This document shows positions 1 to 9,927 of a DNA stretch of 64,000 nucleotides, piece after piece; positions within the stretch are counted from its first letter, which is position 1, and every line of letters begins with the position of its first letter. Both the position numbers and the translations under genes were made by a program. The stretch is from assembly GCA_947066955.1 (NCBI GenBank), contig CAMTAF010000003.1, positions 1-64,000 on the forward strand. Direction: 5' to 3'. The notes under the pieces were generated by a model. The model saw nothing but the letters and a program-made list of their open reading frames with translations, was not told the origin of the DNA and made no database searches. Source of the stretch: an uncultured Hungatella sp. (lineage in GTDB: Bacteria; Bacillota; Clostridia; Lachnospirales; Lachnospiraceae).

Positions 1-24
1 AAGAAAATCGAGGAGAGACGGGTC

Positions 25-1941
25 ATGCCTTATTTGGAAGAGTATTATGATGTGGCAGTGGTGGGAGCGGGGCACGCAGGATGCGAGGCGGCTCTGGCCT
101 GCGCCAGGCTGGGACTGGAAACCATCCTGTTCACGGTGAGCGTGGACAGCATCGCCCTGATGCCCTGCAATCCCAATATAGGAGGAAGCTCCAAGGGGCA
201 CCTGGTGAGGGAACTGGATGCCCTGGGGGGAGAGATGGGAAGGAATATTGATAAAACCTTTATCCAGTCCAAGATGTTAAACGAGTCCAAGGGTCCCGCG
301 GTGCATTCCCTGAGAGCCCAGGCGGACAAGCAGGATTACACCAGAGAGATGAGAAGAACCTTAGAGAACACGGACCATCTGACCATACGCCAGGCAGAGG
401 TGTCGGAGATCCTCACAGAGAAAATCACAGAAGAGATCCCGGACAAAAGGAAGATCACAGGCATTAAGACCTTTTCCGGCGCAGTCTATCATGCCAAGGC
501 GGTTGTGCTGGCAACAGGGACTTACTTAAACGCCAGATGCATATACGGGGATGTGAGCAATGCCACGGGCCCCAACGGTCTTCAGGCAGCAACCCATCTC
601 ACCGACTCCTTAAAGGCTAACGGAGTGGAGATGTTCCGATTTAAGACAGGGACCCCTGCCAGGGTGGACAGACGGAGCATCGATTTTTCCAAGATGGAGG
701 AGCAGTTTGGGGACAAAAGGGTCGTGCCGTTTTCCTTTTCTACGGATCCAAAGACTGTGCAGAAGGATCAGGTGTCATGCTGGCTCACCTACACAAACGA
801 AAAAACTCATGAGATCATAAGGGCCAACTTGGACCGTTCCCCTCTGTTTTCAGGGGCCATAGAGGGCACAGGGCCAAGATACTGTCCTTCTATTGAGGAC
901 AAGGTGGTGAAATTTCCCGACAAGGAGAGGCATCAGGTGTTTATTGAGCCGGAGGGGCTCTACACCAATGAAATGTACCTGGCCGGTATGTCCAGCTCCC
1001 TCCCGGAGGATGTGCAGTACGCCATGTACAAAACCGTGCCTGGGCTTGAGAATGTGAAGATCGTCCGAAATGCCTATGCCATTGAGTATGACTGCATCAA
1101 CTCCAGACAGCTGAAGGCCACTTTGGAGTTTAAGAACATAGAAGGCCTGTTCAGCGGCGGCCAGTTTAACGGAAGCTCCGGCTACGAGGAGGCGGCTGTC
1201 CAGGGATTTATGGCCGGGGTGAACGCGGCCATGAAGATTCTGGGGAGAGAACCCTATGTATTAGACCGTTCCCAGGCTTATATAGGCGTCCTCATCGATG
1301 ATCTGGTGACAAAGGAGAACCATGAACCTTATCGGATGATGACCTCCAGGGCAGAGTACCGCCTTCTCCTGCGCCAGGACAACGCGGACCTGCGCCTTCG
1401 GGCCATTGGCTGGGAGATCGGCCTGGTAAGCCGTGAGGAGTATGAGAAAACCCTGAAAAAAGAGAAGGACATCAAGGCTGAGGCAGACAGGCTTGAACGC
1501 ACCAATGTGGGCGCCAGCGAGAAGGTTCAGAATTTTCTTAAGGTCCACGGCAGCACAGAGCTGAAGACAGGGGCAACCATGGCAGAACTTTTAAGGCGTC
1601 CGGAGCTTGATTATTTTATGCTGGGAGAGATCGACGAAAACAGGCCGGATCTTCCCGCCGACACGGCAGAGCAGGTGAACATCAACATCAAATATCAGGG
1701 CTATATCCGCCGGCAGGAGCAGCAGGTGGCCCAGTTTAAGAAGCTGGAATCTAAAAAGCTGAGCCCGGATTTGGATTACAGCACGGTAAACAGCTTAAGG
1801 AAGGAGGCGGTGCAGAAGCTGAATCTGTACAAGCCCGCCTCCATCGGCCAGGCTTCCAGGATCTCGGGAGTATCGCCGGCAGATATCTCCATGCTGCTGG
1901 TGCACTTAGAGCAGATGAGACATACACAGAAAGGACAGTAA
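25..1941 (+). CDS. mnmG: tRNA uridine-5-carboxymethylaminomethyl(34) synthesis enzyme MnmG (GidA)
   Basis: FAD-dependent subunit that, with MnmE, installs the carboxymethylaminomethyl group on wobble U34 of certain tRNAs. The protein has 638 residues, close to the usual family length. The N-terminal Rossmann motif [10 protein letters not shown] binds FAD, and the conserved stretch [15 protein letters not shown] follows. The middle carries [13 protein letters not shown] and [20 protein letters not shown]-type family signatures, and the C-terminal helical domain ends with [14 protein letters not shown], the MnmE-contact region. A GAGGAGA ribosome site precedes the ATG. It is followed after 9 bases by rsmG, the common origin-proximal arrangement in Firmicutes. 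mnmE would be expected just upstream, outside the window. Confidence 0.97.
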   Translation: MPYLEEYYDVAVVGAGHAGCEAALACARLGLETILFTVSVDSIALMPCNPNIGGSSKGHLVRELDALGGEMGRNIDKTFIQSKMLNESKGPAVHSLRAQADKQDYTREMRRTLENTDHLTIRQAEVSEILTEKITEEIPDKRKITGIKTFSGAVYHAKAVVLATGTYLNARCIYGDVSNATGPNGLQAATHLTDSLKANGVEMFRFKTGTPARVDRRSIDFSKMEEQFGDKRVVPFSFSTDPKTVQKDQVSCWLTYTNEKTHEIIRANLDRSPLFSGAIEGTGPRYCPSIEDKVVKFPDKERHQVFIEPEGLYTNEMYLAGMSSSLPEDVQYAMYKTVPGLENVKIVRNAYAIEYDCINSRQLKATLEFKNIEGLFSGGQFNGSSGYEEAAVQGFMAGVNAAMKILGREPYVLDRSQAYIGVLIDDLVTKENHEPYRMMTSRAEYRLLLRQDNADLRLRAIGWEIGLVSREEYEKTLKKEKDIKAEADRLERTNVGASEKVQNFLKVHGSTELKTGATMAELLRRPELDYFMLGEIDENRPDLPADTAEQVNINIKYQGYIRRQEQQVAQFKKLESKKLSPDLDYSTVNSLRKEAVQKLNLYKPASIGQASRISGVSPADISMLLVHLEQMRHTQKGQ

Positions 1942-1950
1942 AGATCAATT

Positions 1951-2679
1951 ATGACAGATCAATTCGCGGAACAGATGAGACAGGGGCTGGAGGAACTGTC
2001 CATTAGCCTGACAGATGCTCAGATGGATCAGTTTTACCGGTATTATGAGCTTTTGACACAGTGGAACAAGGTGATGAACCTGACGGCGATCACGGAGCTT
2101 GATGAGGTGGTGACAAAACATTTTCTGGACAGCCTGACTCTGGTGAAGGCGGTTCCCGCGGCCATATTGGGGGAGGCAAAGCTTTTAGATTTGGGGACAG
2201 GAGCCGGTTTTCCCGGTCTCCCATTAAAGATCGCCTTTCCCGGCATAAAGGTGACTCTTCTGGATTCCCTGAATAAGCGGATCAAATTCCTTAAAGAGAC
2301 GGCAGGGCAGCTGAAGCTTGAAGGTGTGGAGGCCATCCACGGGAGGGCGGAGGATTACGGGAGGCAGGCGGCCTTTCGTGAACAATATGATCTCTGCGTC
2401 TCAAGGGCTGTGGCCAATTTGCCCACCCTGGCTGAGTACTGTCTGCCATTTGTAAGGCAGGGCGGATATTTTGTGGCCTACAAATCAGGGGATGTGGAAA
2501 AAGAGCTGGAGGATGGGGAAAAGGCCTTCCGGATGTTGGGGGGAAAGCTGGAATCTTCCGGGGAGTTTTGCCTTCCAGGGTCCCAGATCCGCAGGAGCCT
2601 GATCAAGATCAGGAAAGAGAAGAACACACCTGGGAAGTATCCCAGAAAGGCGGGGCTTCCCGGGAGAGAGCCTCTATAA
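1951..2679 (+). CDS. rsmG: 16S rRNA (guanine(527)-N7)-methyltransferase RsmG (GidB)
   Basis: SAM-dependent methyltransferase that modifies G527 of 16S rRNA, next to the streptomycin-binding region. The 242-residue length is normal. The SAM motif LLDLGTGAGFPGLPLKI lies near residues 73-89, followed by LDSLNKRIKFL and by the SRAVANLPTLAEYCLPF motif. The C-terminus is slightly extended and basic. It is co-transcribed with mnmG (9-base gap) and followed by a Rho-independent terminator, so the operon ends here. In Bacillus, noc and then parAB follow directly; here a block of unrelated genes intervenes. Confidence 0.96.
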   Translation: MTDQFAEQMRQGLEELSISLTDAQMDQFYRYYELLTQWNKVMNLTAITELDEVVTKHFLDSLTLVKAVPAAILGEAKLLDLGTGAGFPGLPLKIAFPGIKVTLLDSLNKRIKFLKETAGQLKLEGVEAIHGRAEDYGRQAAFREQYDLCVSRAVANLPTLAEYCLPFVRQGGYFVAYKSGDVEKELEDGEKAFRMLGGKLESSGEFCLPGSQIRRSLIKIRKEKNTPGKYPRKAGLPGREPL

Positions 2680-2692
2680 CGCACCCGAAATA

Positions 2693-2720
2693 GACTGTCG
2701 GATCACGGCGGTCTTTTTTT
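2693..2720 (+). terminator. Rho-independent terminator of mnmG-rsmG
   Basis: An 8-bp stem, GACTGTCG with CGGCGGTC (two G-U pairs), a five-base loop, then seven T residues. It lies 14 bases after the rsmG stop and marks the end of the mnmG operon. Confidence 0.85.
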
Positions 2721-2807
2721 GTTAAAGTTTACCTGCTTGCGTTTATACTCATAAATTGTTAATGTTATGATATCCATTATCATTGTTAAGAAGGGGAATA
2801 TGGGACT

Positions 2808-3755
2808 TTGAACGAAGCAGATAAGATCGTGAATATGGCTCAGGCATGTATGGATTTAAGCAGGGAGAAGAGGCCGGAGGTTCTATGGCTCCAGGAGATT
2901 TATAAACGTTTTCAGAATGAGACTGGAATCATGGAGAAAAGGTTGGCGGACAGCCTTTTATATAGGAAAATGTATTTTTCAGCGCCGTCGCGTCCATCGG
3001 ATACCTTGAAGATCCGTTACTGGAGGACAGGCCAGCATGTGCCTGTGAACAGGTATGACTGCGTTATGCTGGGAAGAGCCCTGGGGATGGACAGGCAGGA
3101 GGAAGAATTTCTCATAAAAGGATATTATGACAAAAGTGACCACAGCTTTGGGGGAGATAAAGAAAGATTTACACTGGAGACAGAGGAACAGCTGTGGAAG
3201 CAGAGAAAAAAGTTTATGTCCGAGCTGGTTATAGAGTATATTAAAAAGATTCACCCGGGAAGAAGAATCCAGATGAGGATTGCCAGAAACTCCATGGACA
3301 GCGGAATACGCCATCTGTACTATACAGATGCCATGAAATATGTAAACATTCATCAGCGGCAGATTGATTTTTCCGTAAGCAGTCATATTACAAGCATCAA
3401 TTACGGCTCTGAATTAGGCCGGAGCCTCCGGTTAGAGGGTGAAATTCCCAGGAAGACCATACTGAGACATCTTTTTATATTCGGAATGCCTTACATAAGC
3501 AGGGAATTGATCAGCCAGCGGCTGGACCGACTGGGATATCTGCCCCTTAAAGAAGACCACACCATGACCGACGGGGGGAGGCTGGACTGGCTTTTGCTGA
3601 GGCTGCTGGAGCTGTACGAGGAGACATGCAGAGGCATGGAGCCGGAAGAGTGCAGCCAGTGGTTTCAGGAAGCATGCCGGATACTGGATAAGTTTTTTGA
3701 GGATAAAGGAGCACAGAGCCTGCGGTTCATGTATTTTAAGGCTTTGAGGGAATAG
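2808..3755 (+). CDS. Unknown protein heading the STAND/TPR gene block
   Basis: A 315-residue protein with no recognised family. I see no signal peptide or membrane segment; it looks helical and charged. Residues of about 60-105 (around DTLKIRYWRTGQ and DCVMLGRALGMDRQEEEFLI) could be a DNA-binding or effector-recognition fold, but this is weak. The only usable start is TTG at 2808, preceded by AAGGGG about 11 bases upstream; the nearer ATG at 2800 runs into a stop after three codons. Thirty bases separate it from the downstream STAND NTPase gene, which also starts with TTG, so both may be kept at low translation. A regulator or partner of the STAND protein is an inference from position only. 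Confidence 0.7.
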   Translation: MNEADKIVNMAQACMDLSREKRPEVLWLQEIYKRFQNETGIMEKRLADSLLYRKMYFSAPSRPSDTLKIRYWRTGQHVPVNRYDCVMLGRALGMDRQEEEFLIKGYYDKSDHSFGGDKERFTLETEEQLWKQRKKFMSELVIEYIKKIHPGRRIQMRIARNSMDSGIRHLYYTDAMKYVNIHQRQIDFSVSSHITSINYGSELGRSLRLEGEIPRKTILRHLFIFGMPYISRELISQRLDRLGYLPLKEDHTMTDGGRLDWLLLRLLELYEETCRGMEPEECSQWFQEACRILDKFFEDKGAQSLRFMYFKALRE

Positions 3756-3785
3756 GATCCGGTTGCGAAGGGAGAGAAATACGGT

Positions 3786-5819
3786 TTGGGATTTCAGAAG
3801 AAAAAAAGTTATGAGCAGGAATATTTGGAATGGCAGTGGGAACAGCTGAGGCTTCGGAGAAAATATAAAAATACTCCCGCGGGTTTTATGAATAAAGAGG
3901 CGGAGAGGATGGCTGTCAGGCAGTGGAGAGAGGCAGTGGACAGGTTTCGAAAGAGCAGCCGCCATTGGCTCACATCCTCTGAGATCTTTTCCAGAGAACC
4001 CTTTGCCGGGAGAGAGGAGGAGCTGGCTCTCCTGAAAAGTGTTCTGGAAGAGGGAAAAGGCCCTGTGATTCTCTACGGGTTGGGCGGGATGGGAAAGAGC
4101 GCTCTGGCCCGGGAGTACATCAGGAGATATGGAAAGCCTTACGCTCACATTCTCTATCTCTCCTTCAGGACAACGATTCAAAATATGATTGAGGATGATT
4201 TTGATGTCCGAATCTCCAATGTTCAGTACAACAGAGAGATGTATGAAAATAAGAGAAAATATTTCCGGTTAAAGTGCGAAGTGCTGCGGGAGATTGTCAG
4301 TAAAGAGAAAACCCTTATTGTTGTGGACAACTGTAATGTGGAATACGACAGGGATATGGAGAGATTGTTTTCCCTCCCATGCCAGGTGGTTGTGACAACC
4401 AGGCGGGCTCCCTCTGCATGGGGAGATTATGCGGGAATCCAGGTGGGGCCTTTAAAAACAGAGGAGGAGTGGGAGGAGTTTGTCAGATGCTACACAACAG
4501 GAGAAATTACGGAAAGCCGGAAGAGGGAGTTTGATGATTACCGGAAAAAAGTGGATGGGCATACCCTTTTGCTTCAGCACAAGATCATAAACCCGGATGA
4601 AGATTTCAGCGGGCTTGAAGATTTTCAGAGAGACCTGTTTAGGAGGATTCCCCTGAAGTCAGAGGAGAAGAAGGCCATAACCTATCTGTCCATCATGCCG
4701 CCCCAGGGAATTTCCAAAAAATTGTTTTTGACAATTACGGATGTAAAGGAGGAGACCCTGGAGCGGCTTAAAGGCTGTATGCTGGCGCAGCAGGCTTACA
4801 GCGGAAGCTGGAAGGATGAGATGATTGTTCTCCACCCCATTATTGCCGGAGCGGCCAGAAATATTTTCAGGCCTTCCGCGGAAAACTGCAGAGTTATGAT
4901 AAGAGGGCTTGGGAGCTATCTGTTTGGGGATGAGAGCGGCCGGGGCGGCATCTGGGACAATACCTACCTGGAGAATCAGAAAATGGAGCCCTATATATTT
5001 GCCTTTATGGAGGCATTTCCAAAACCCGCGGCATGGCTGGCGGAGGCTTTTGATGAGATGGTAAGGCTTCTGTGGGCCCAGGGATACTACAAGGAGGCGG
5101 AGAGGTATTCCATGGCGCTCTATGAGTCGGCAAAAGAATATTATGGGGAATATCATCAGATAACGGGCCAGATGGCCATGACGCTGGCAGCAGTTTATCA
5201 CAACAGCGAATTTTATAAGTCAGCCGAGATGTGGTATAAAAAAAGCGTGGATATCCTTGAAAAAAGCAGCCCTTTTAATCAGATGTATCACATGTGGCTG
5301 TCCCTGGGATATCACAAAGCAGCCGGGCTTTTGTGGCATAACGGGGATATGGAGGGGGCGAAGCTTGCCATTGACAAAGCTTTAGAAAGCCAGATCCGGT
5401 TTCAGGAAACCATCCAAAAAGGACAGGAAAGGCTGGCAGCGAAAAGCCGGAGGGATCAGGCATATATGCTCTTGGAGAAAGGGAGAATCCTGCTGGCTGA
5501 CAGGGAGCTGGGGGAGGCAGAAAAGATTTGCCGGCAGTTGTTTCAGACATACGGCGATACGGAGGTTATGGCCAAGTTCCGGATCAACCAGTTTATGGAC
5601 TTCTATATAAAGATCCTTTTGGAAAAAAAGGATTATGAGAAAGCGGAGATCTGCGCCAAGGACAATATGGAGAGGGCTCTGCTCTACAGGGGGGAGGAGT
5701 GGAAGGATACCATTGTCAGCAGAAAGTGCCTGGCGGACATCCTGATTCTGGAGGGAAAGATGGATGAAGCCAAGCTTCTGTATGACGAGATTATGGGGGC
5801 GGAAGATGAGGATGAATAG
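3786..5819 (+). CDS. NB-ARC type STAND NTPase with C-terminal TPR-like repeats
   Basis: A 677-residue protein. The N-terminal 70 residues are basic and helical. FAGREEEL near residues 73-80 begins an NB-ARC/AAA module with Walker A GLGGMGKS (residues 98-105), Walker B LIVVDN near residue 177, and a sensor-like VVTTRR. The C-terminal half (about 410-670) is helical and repetitive (EAERYSMALYESAKEYYG, AEMWYKKSVDILEK, YEKAEICAKDNM), which fits TPR units. STAND NTPases act as ligand-triggered switches in signalling, regulation or phage defence. No nuclease or protease effector domain is visible, so any output must be in the short N-terminus or a neighbour. Start TTG at 3786. It is co-directional with the next gene (26-base gap). 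Confidence 0.85.
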   Translation: MGFQKKKSYEQEYLEWQWEQLRLRRKYKNTPAGFMNKEAERMAVRQWREAVDRFRKSSRHWLTSSEIFSREPFAGREEELALLKSVLEEGKGPVILYGLGGMGKSALAREYIRRYGKPYAHILYLSFRTTIQNMIEDDFDVRISNVQYNREMYENKRKYFRLKCEVLREIVSKEKTLIVVDNCNVEYDRDMERLFSLPCQVVVTTRRAPSAWGDYAGIQVGPLKTEEEWEEFVRCYTTGEITESRKREFDDYRKKVDGHTLLLQHKIINPDEDFSGLEDFQRDLFRRIPLKSEEKKAITYLSIMPPQGISKKLFLTITDVKEETLERLKGCMLAQQAYSGSWKDEMIVLHPIIAGAARNIFRPSAENCRVMIRGLGSYLFGDESGRGGIWDNTYLENQKMEPYIFAFMEAFPKPAAWLAEAFDEMVRLLWAQGYYKEAERYSMALYESAKEYYGEYHQITGQMAMTLAAVYHNSEFYKSAEMWYKKSVDILEKSSPFNQMYHMWLSLGYHKAAGLLWHNGDMEGAKLAIDKALESQIRFQETIQKGQERLAAKSRRDQAYMLLEKGRILLADRELGEAEKICRQLFQTYGDTEVMAKFRINQFMDFYIKILLEKKDYEKAEICAKDNMERALLYRGEEWKDTIVSRKCLADILILEGKMDEAKLLYDEIMGAEDEDE

Positions 5820-5845
5820 AGTGAGCTTGAAAGAAAGGAGAACCA

Positions 5846-8302
5846 ATGGTATTTCAGCCAAAAGAAAAATTATTTCATGATATTCCCACCAAAAAGGCAA
5901 TCTATAACAGCCGGCATTATCCAAAAGATCAGGAGAGCTTTGTAAAGTTCTACTATGAGGAGGCTCTGCCTGACGCGGACACGGCGGCAAGCAATGAAGT
6001 GCCCTACGGAGTAAAGGACAGAGAGGAGCATCAGAGGTACTGCAGGGACAGTTTTGCCAGCTGCCTTCGGCATAAGATCGACATGTGGCTGGATAAAAAA
6101 GCGCCTGTAATCGCGTTTCCAAAGGCAGGATACGAGAAGATTCTCATGGGCCTTGACATGGAAGATTTTGACGTGTTCCACAGCGATTATTTAAGTTCCC
6201 TGGAGGGGGAGATGAAAAGCGGGATCCGGATGCTGCAGGAGTACAAGTATAAACACAGGGGGAATTTTGAGCGAAGCCAAAAGGGGATTTTAACAGCTCT
6301 GTGGACCCTGGCTCTGTTTATAGCGTTCATTGTCTTTGACGTGCCATACAGTCTGATCCTCAAACCCCTGGAGGCTCTGTGGCAGATGGCGATGCCCCTG
6401 CTTTCTTTAGACCCGGATATGAAGATTTTCTTTTTGCCTACGGAGATCACCTATCTCCCGCTGATTGTGGTGATTTTTGCTTACTGGGCCTTCTGCGCGT
6501 GGATGGTGATTACCCGTATGGGTGGTATGAAGGGTGGTCTGCCTGATACACATTTTAACGGTTTGACTATGGTTGCAGGGATATTTCTAAGTCCCTGTTA
6601 TATTCTTATGAGGGGCACCATAGGCGTGAGTTTTTTTCAGGGAGTGAGGGAAATCTATGAAGCTGTAGCTGACAATCTGGCCAACGGAACATTTGATGTG
6701 GTTATCAGTGTCCTGGAGGTGATTGTATACAAATTATTTGTGACAGCCACGCTGTTTGTCTTTTATTTGGGCAGTTTCATCAGTGGGGTAGTGATCTATC
6801 TGTACAGAAACATCCGCCTGAAAAGGAAAAAAGAAGAGGAAGAGGAAAAAGCAGTTGTCGCTGATATCAGATCTCAGTGGAATTTCTATTTGGAATTTCG
6901 CAGGGAACTGATCAATGCGGACAGGCAGCTGAAATTTATGGACATGTGGAATCAGTCGGCGAAAGGGAAAGGACATTTTCCAGGGTGGTTTGACATTAAT
7001 GAATATGCGCAGCTCACGGAATACTCCCTCCTGGAAGAAAACAGGGCCAGGATCGGGGAGATCGAGAAAAAAGAGCAGGAGACCACCATGAGTCAGGAAT
7101 CAGCGAGAGAGAAACTGATGGCCCAGATACAAAAACTCAAGGAGCAGCAGGAGGAAGAGGCACTAAAATCCAAGGTGACTGACGGGAATAAGAGGAAACA
7201 GGCCATGGTATCTTTTGCCTCGCTTATGGGGGAGGGTCCTGGTAGGAATCTGGAACTTATGTTCGATGATCTGGCCACGGTTCTTGGGTATGAGGATATC
7301 CGGCCAATGTGGTCTTTTGACGAGAAGGGGCCAGGGGCAAAGGAGTATGCTTCGGGGCTGTCCAATGAAAAAGAGGGCAAGTTCTATAGTTATGTGAAGG
7401 ATGATTATGAAAAGGCGGCATGGCAGGGGTCTATCCCGGCTCTGGCCCGCCTTTCCAATGTCTATGACTTAGACTATGATATCAATTCCGAGATCGCCTA
7501 CGGCGAGGATATCGGCCTTCAGCAGTGGTCTCATCCCCTGGAGAGGGAGGCGAAGGAGGCCAGGCTGGTTATGGGGCTCAGCCCCGACGCGCCCTTGTAC
7601 GCTCTTTTGCGGCAGGCGAAAAAAGAGGAGGACGGCTTTGACTGTGAGGCCCTCTATTACCTGGCGGTCCATTGTAAGAAGGACTCTTCCCTGAAAGGGA
7701 AATATAGAGATCTTGTGTACGTATTTGTGAGCATGGAGCTTGACAGGCAGGCAAAGAGGAAGGATTCCGAGAGCCCCAGGGCAGCTTATTATCTGGCAAT
7801 GCTGAATTATCACTGCCTCGGGGATAAGGACGGAGGCAGAGTCTGGGCGGAGATTTCCGCTGAGGAAGAATATGGGGCAGCCATGTATTTCCTCTATGAA
7901 TACCAGAAGGAGCTGGGGCTTAAGAGGAAGGAAGGGGACGGATACTGCTATGAGGCCTGGAGAGTCGGCTACCCGCCGGCCCGTGTCTGCAAGATTTGGG
8001 ATCATCAGAAGCAGGAGAGCCAAAAAGAGAGGGAAAGACAGCTCAACAAGGCCCGGAGCGATGCTGCTTTTGAGAGAAAGCAGGAGGAGAAGAAGGCCAT
8101 GATGGAGGCCTATGAGAAGAAGCTCAGAGAGAGGGAGAAGATGTTTAACGCCTTTGTGTACGACTCCTACATGGATGATGACGGGACTTATCTGTCAGGT
8201 AAAATGTCAACAAAGGAATATCTTGACAGCGGGCTTTACAGGGATGACAAGATGAGAAGTTATGAGCAGAAAGTTGACAGGGAGCTGAGTGAGGAAGAAT
8301 AG
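5846..8302 (+). CDS. Multi-pass membrane protein with coiled coil and Sel1/TPR-like C-terminal region
   Basis: An 818-residue protein of unknown function. Residues 1-145 are soluble, then four to five hydrophobic spans lie between about 148 and 330 (ALWTLALFIAFIVF, YLPLIVVIFAYWAFCAWMVI, VIVYKLFVTATLFVFYLGSF). A basic/acidic stretch RLKRKKEEEEEK follows, then a coiled coil at about 395-460. The last third contains short helical pairs (EALYYLAVHC, RAAYYLAMLNYHCLGDKDGG, GAAMYFLYEYQKEL) resembling Sel1 repeats, and a charged coiled tail. It may anchor the upstream STAND protein to the membrane through repeat-repeat contacts; this is inference. AAGGAG precedes the ATG. Confidence 0.75.
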   Translation: MVFQPKEKLFHDIPTKKAIYNSRHYPKDQESFVKFYYEEALPDADTAASNEVPYGVKDREEHQRYCRDSFASCLRHKIDMWLDKKAPVIAFPKAGYEKILMGLDMEDFDVFHSDYLSSLEGEMKSGIRMLQEYKYKHRGNFERSQKGILTALWTLALFIAFIVFDVPYSLILKPLEALWQMAMPLLSLDPDMKIFFLPTEITYLPLIVVIFAYWAFCAWMVITRMGGMKGGLPDTHFNGLTMVAGIFLSPCYILMRGTIGVSFFQGVREIYEAVADNLANGTFDVVISVLEVIVYKLFVTATLFVFYLGSFISGVVIYLYRNIRLKRKKEEEEEKAVVADIRSQWNFYLEFRRELINADRQLKFMDMWNQSAKGKGHFPGWFDINEYAQLTEYSLLEENRARIGEIEKKEQETTMSQESAREKLMAQIQKLKEQQEEEALKSKVTDGNKRKQAMVSFASLMGEGPGRNLELMFDDLATVLGYEDIRPMWSFDEKGPGAKEYASGLSNEKEGKFYSYVKDDYEKAAWQGSIPALARLSNVYDLDYDINSEIAYGEDIGLQQWSHPLEREAKEARLVMGLSPDAPLYALLRQAKKEEDGFDCEALYYLAVHCKKDSSLKGKYRDLVYVFVSMELDRQAKRKDSESPRAAYYLAMLNYHCLGDKDGGRVWAEISAEEEYGAAMYFLYEYQKELGLKRKEGDGYCYEAWRVGYPPARVCKIWDHQKQESQKERERQLNKARSDAAFERKQEEKKAMMEAYEKKLREREKMFNAFVYDSYMDDDGTYLSGKMSTKEYLDSGLYRDDKMRSYEQKVDRELSEEE

Positions 8303-8320
8303 AAACGCAAGAACAGGGAA

Positions 8321-8365
8321 TGTGGGGAGATTCAGGCAGGCGCCAGGTCTCCCCACAGCTTTTTG
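8321..8365 (+). terminator. Rho-independent terminator
   Basis: A perfect 10-bp stem, TGTGGGGAGA (8321-8330) with TCTCCCCACA (8348-8357), followed by GCTTTTT. It ends the 2808-8302 transcript 18 bases after the stop codon, so the following genes probably have their own promoter. Confidence 0.85.
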
Positions 8366-8417
8366 CGCACATGGACCCTCAGGGGGAGCAGAAAGGCATG
8401 TAATGTTAAATGTTACC

Positions 8418-8447
8418 TTGTTGAAGGGGAAAATTTTTTGTGATAAT
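8418..8447 (+). promoter_or_regulatory. Candidate sigma-A promoter for 8487-11828 genes
   Basis: TTGTTG (8418-8423), an 18-base spacer, and GATAAT (8442-8447), between a terminator and the next start codon. Plausible by position and by fit to the consensus. Confidence 0.45.
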
Positions 8448-8486
8448 CTGTACGGGATTGTGGGAGATTTTTGAAAGAGGAAAAAT

Positions 8487-9023
8487 ATGGGAATTTTTAC
8501 AAAGGACAGAGAACCTGAGAACTTCCAGGAAGCTGTGAAATTGATTATGTCACCTCCGGTGAAATACAAAAATGATCTTTCCTATCGTCTGAAACGGGGC
8601 AGACAGGCATTTGATTTTGGCTGTAAGCTGGCGGATGAAGGAAAGTTGGCAGGGATTGAGGCAGCAATGTGGATGCGCTGCGGCACCATGGTCAGCAGCA
8701 TGTACCGAAGGGGGGAGGGGACCCCGGTGAATGAAAAAGAGTCTTCGGATTGCCTGGCTGTCCTCATAAAGAAAGGCGGAGCCCTGGCCAATGAGAATAA
8801 GATATCTATGGATGATTATGTGATTCTGGTTCAGTGCTGGGAGCAGAGGGCAGATGACCTGATGGCTGGCTACGGTGGAAAAACCGACTACAGCATGGCC
8901 AGGAGCCTGTATCAAATGGTGGAGGTTAATGTCCATCTCTTCGACAAGGCGGAGGAATACGGAAGGAAGATCAAAGAAAAATACAAGCTGGCCAGGAAAA
9001 AAGAGTTAGAGTCTATAATTTAA
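8487..9023 (+). CDS. Small helical Sel1-like protein, function unknown
   Basis: A 178-residue soluble, helical protein. The segment around RRGEGTPVNEKESSDCLAVLIKKGG and TDYSMARSLYQM recalls Sel1 repeats, as in the C-terminal region of the 818-residue membrane protein upstream. There is no signal peptide or membrane span. It starts at ATG behind AGAGGAAAA and is followed after 25 bases by the DUF5685-like gene. A local scaffold or adaptor role would fit, but nothing in the sequence proves it. Confidence 0.65.
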   Translation: MGIFTKDREPENFQEAVKLIMSPPVKYKNDLSYRLKRGRQAFDFGCKLADEGKLAGIEAAMWMRCGTMVSSMYRRGEGTPVNEKESSDCLAVLIKKGGALANENKISMDDYVILVQCWEQRADDLMAGYGGKTDYSMARSLYQMVEVNVHLFDKAEEYGRKIKEKYKLARKKELESII

Positions 9024-9048
9024 ATGGAAAGAGTAGCGGAGGCGAGAG

Positions 9049-9927
9049 ATGTTCGGATACCTGACAATGCAGCGGCGGTTTATGACCTGGCAGATGACCA
9101 GGGCATATAAAAATTATTATTGCGGAACCTGTTTCGCGCTGCAGTACGGTTATGGCCAGGTCAGCCGTTTTTTGCTGAGCTACGACGTGGCCCTTCTTGG
9201 AATCCTGGCCCGGTGCCATGAGAACCCTTTAAGAGATTGTTATCACTGCCATGGGGACAGGGATGAGAAGTACTGCCATTTTTCAAAAGAGCGGTGGAAT
9301 CAACTGGCTGCCTTGAATATTCTTTTGGTGAATGAGAAACTGAAAGATGACATCAATGACGATCATTCCCTGAAAGCCGGGCTGGTCCAGTTTCTTTTGA
9401 GTTCAAAGATCCAAAGGGCTCAGAATCGGTATCCCCAGATGGCAGAAGCGGTCGCTAAAGGATATGAGGATATCTATGAGCTGGAAAAAAGAAAAAGCGG
9501 CGTGCGGAAAATAGGAGAGTGCTTTGCCGATATGATGGAATCCGCCATGTCAGCCTGTACGCCCCTAAAGGAGTGGGAGATCCAATATCTGCGGGGAATA
9601 TCCCGGTGGATTTATTATATTGACGCCCTGGAGGATTATGAAAAAGACTGGAAAGAAAAGAAGTTTAATCCTCTGAGGAGAGAGGATGCGCCTACGTTTT
9701 ATGAGTACCTTCGCCGTTATATGAATACAGTATACAGTGATCTTCAATCTCTTTACGAACCCATCATGAAAGTTTTAGAGACCATGCCAAAAGAGACCGT
9801 GGAGGATCGATTATTGATTTCCATGATCCGTGACAATATTCCTTATACCACATCCAGGATTTTGTCAGGAAAAAGCCTGGGAAAAGTTAAGATCGGCAGT
9901 ATATGGGAGGATCCCAAAAAAGTATGA
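9049..9927 (+). CDS. DUF5685-like family protein
   Basis: A 292-residue protein. It begins MFGYLTMQ and contains the cysteine motif YYCGTCFALQYGYG and then CHxxxxRDCYHCHGDRDEKYC, both characteristic of what I recall as DUF5685. Two acidic motifs, NEKLKDDINDD (residues about 99-109) and YIDALEDYEKDWKEKKFNPL (about 189-208), resemble the two Asp-rich metal sites of isoprenoid-synthase-like helical folds; that comparison is my inference. Its stop overlaps the start of the next gene in an ATGA arrangement, so the two products are translationally coupled. The CxxC plus C-x2-CH cysteine set suggests a metal or thiol site. Confidence 0.7.
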   Translation: MFGYLTMQRRFMTWQMTRAYKNYYCGTCFALQYGYGQVSRFLLSYDVALLGILARCHENPLRDCYHCHGDRDEKYCHFSKERWNQLAALNILLVNEKLKDDINDDHSLKAGLVQFLLSSKIQRAQNRYPQMAEAVAKGYEDIYELEKRKSGVRKIGECFADMMESAMSACTPLKEWEIQYLRGISRWIYYIDALEDYEKDWKEKKFNPLRREDAPTFYEYLRRYMNTVYSDLQSLYEPIMKVLETMPKETVEDRLLISMIRDNIPYTTSRILSGKSLGKVKIGSIWEDPKKV

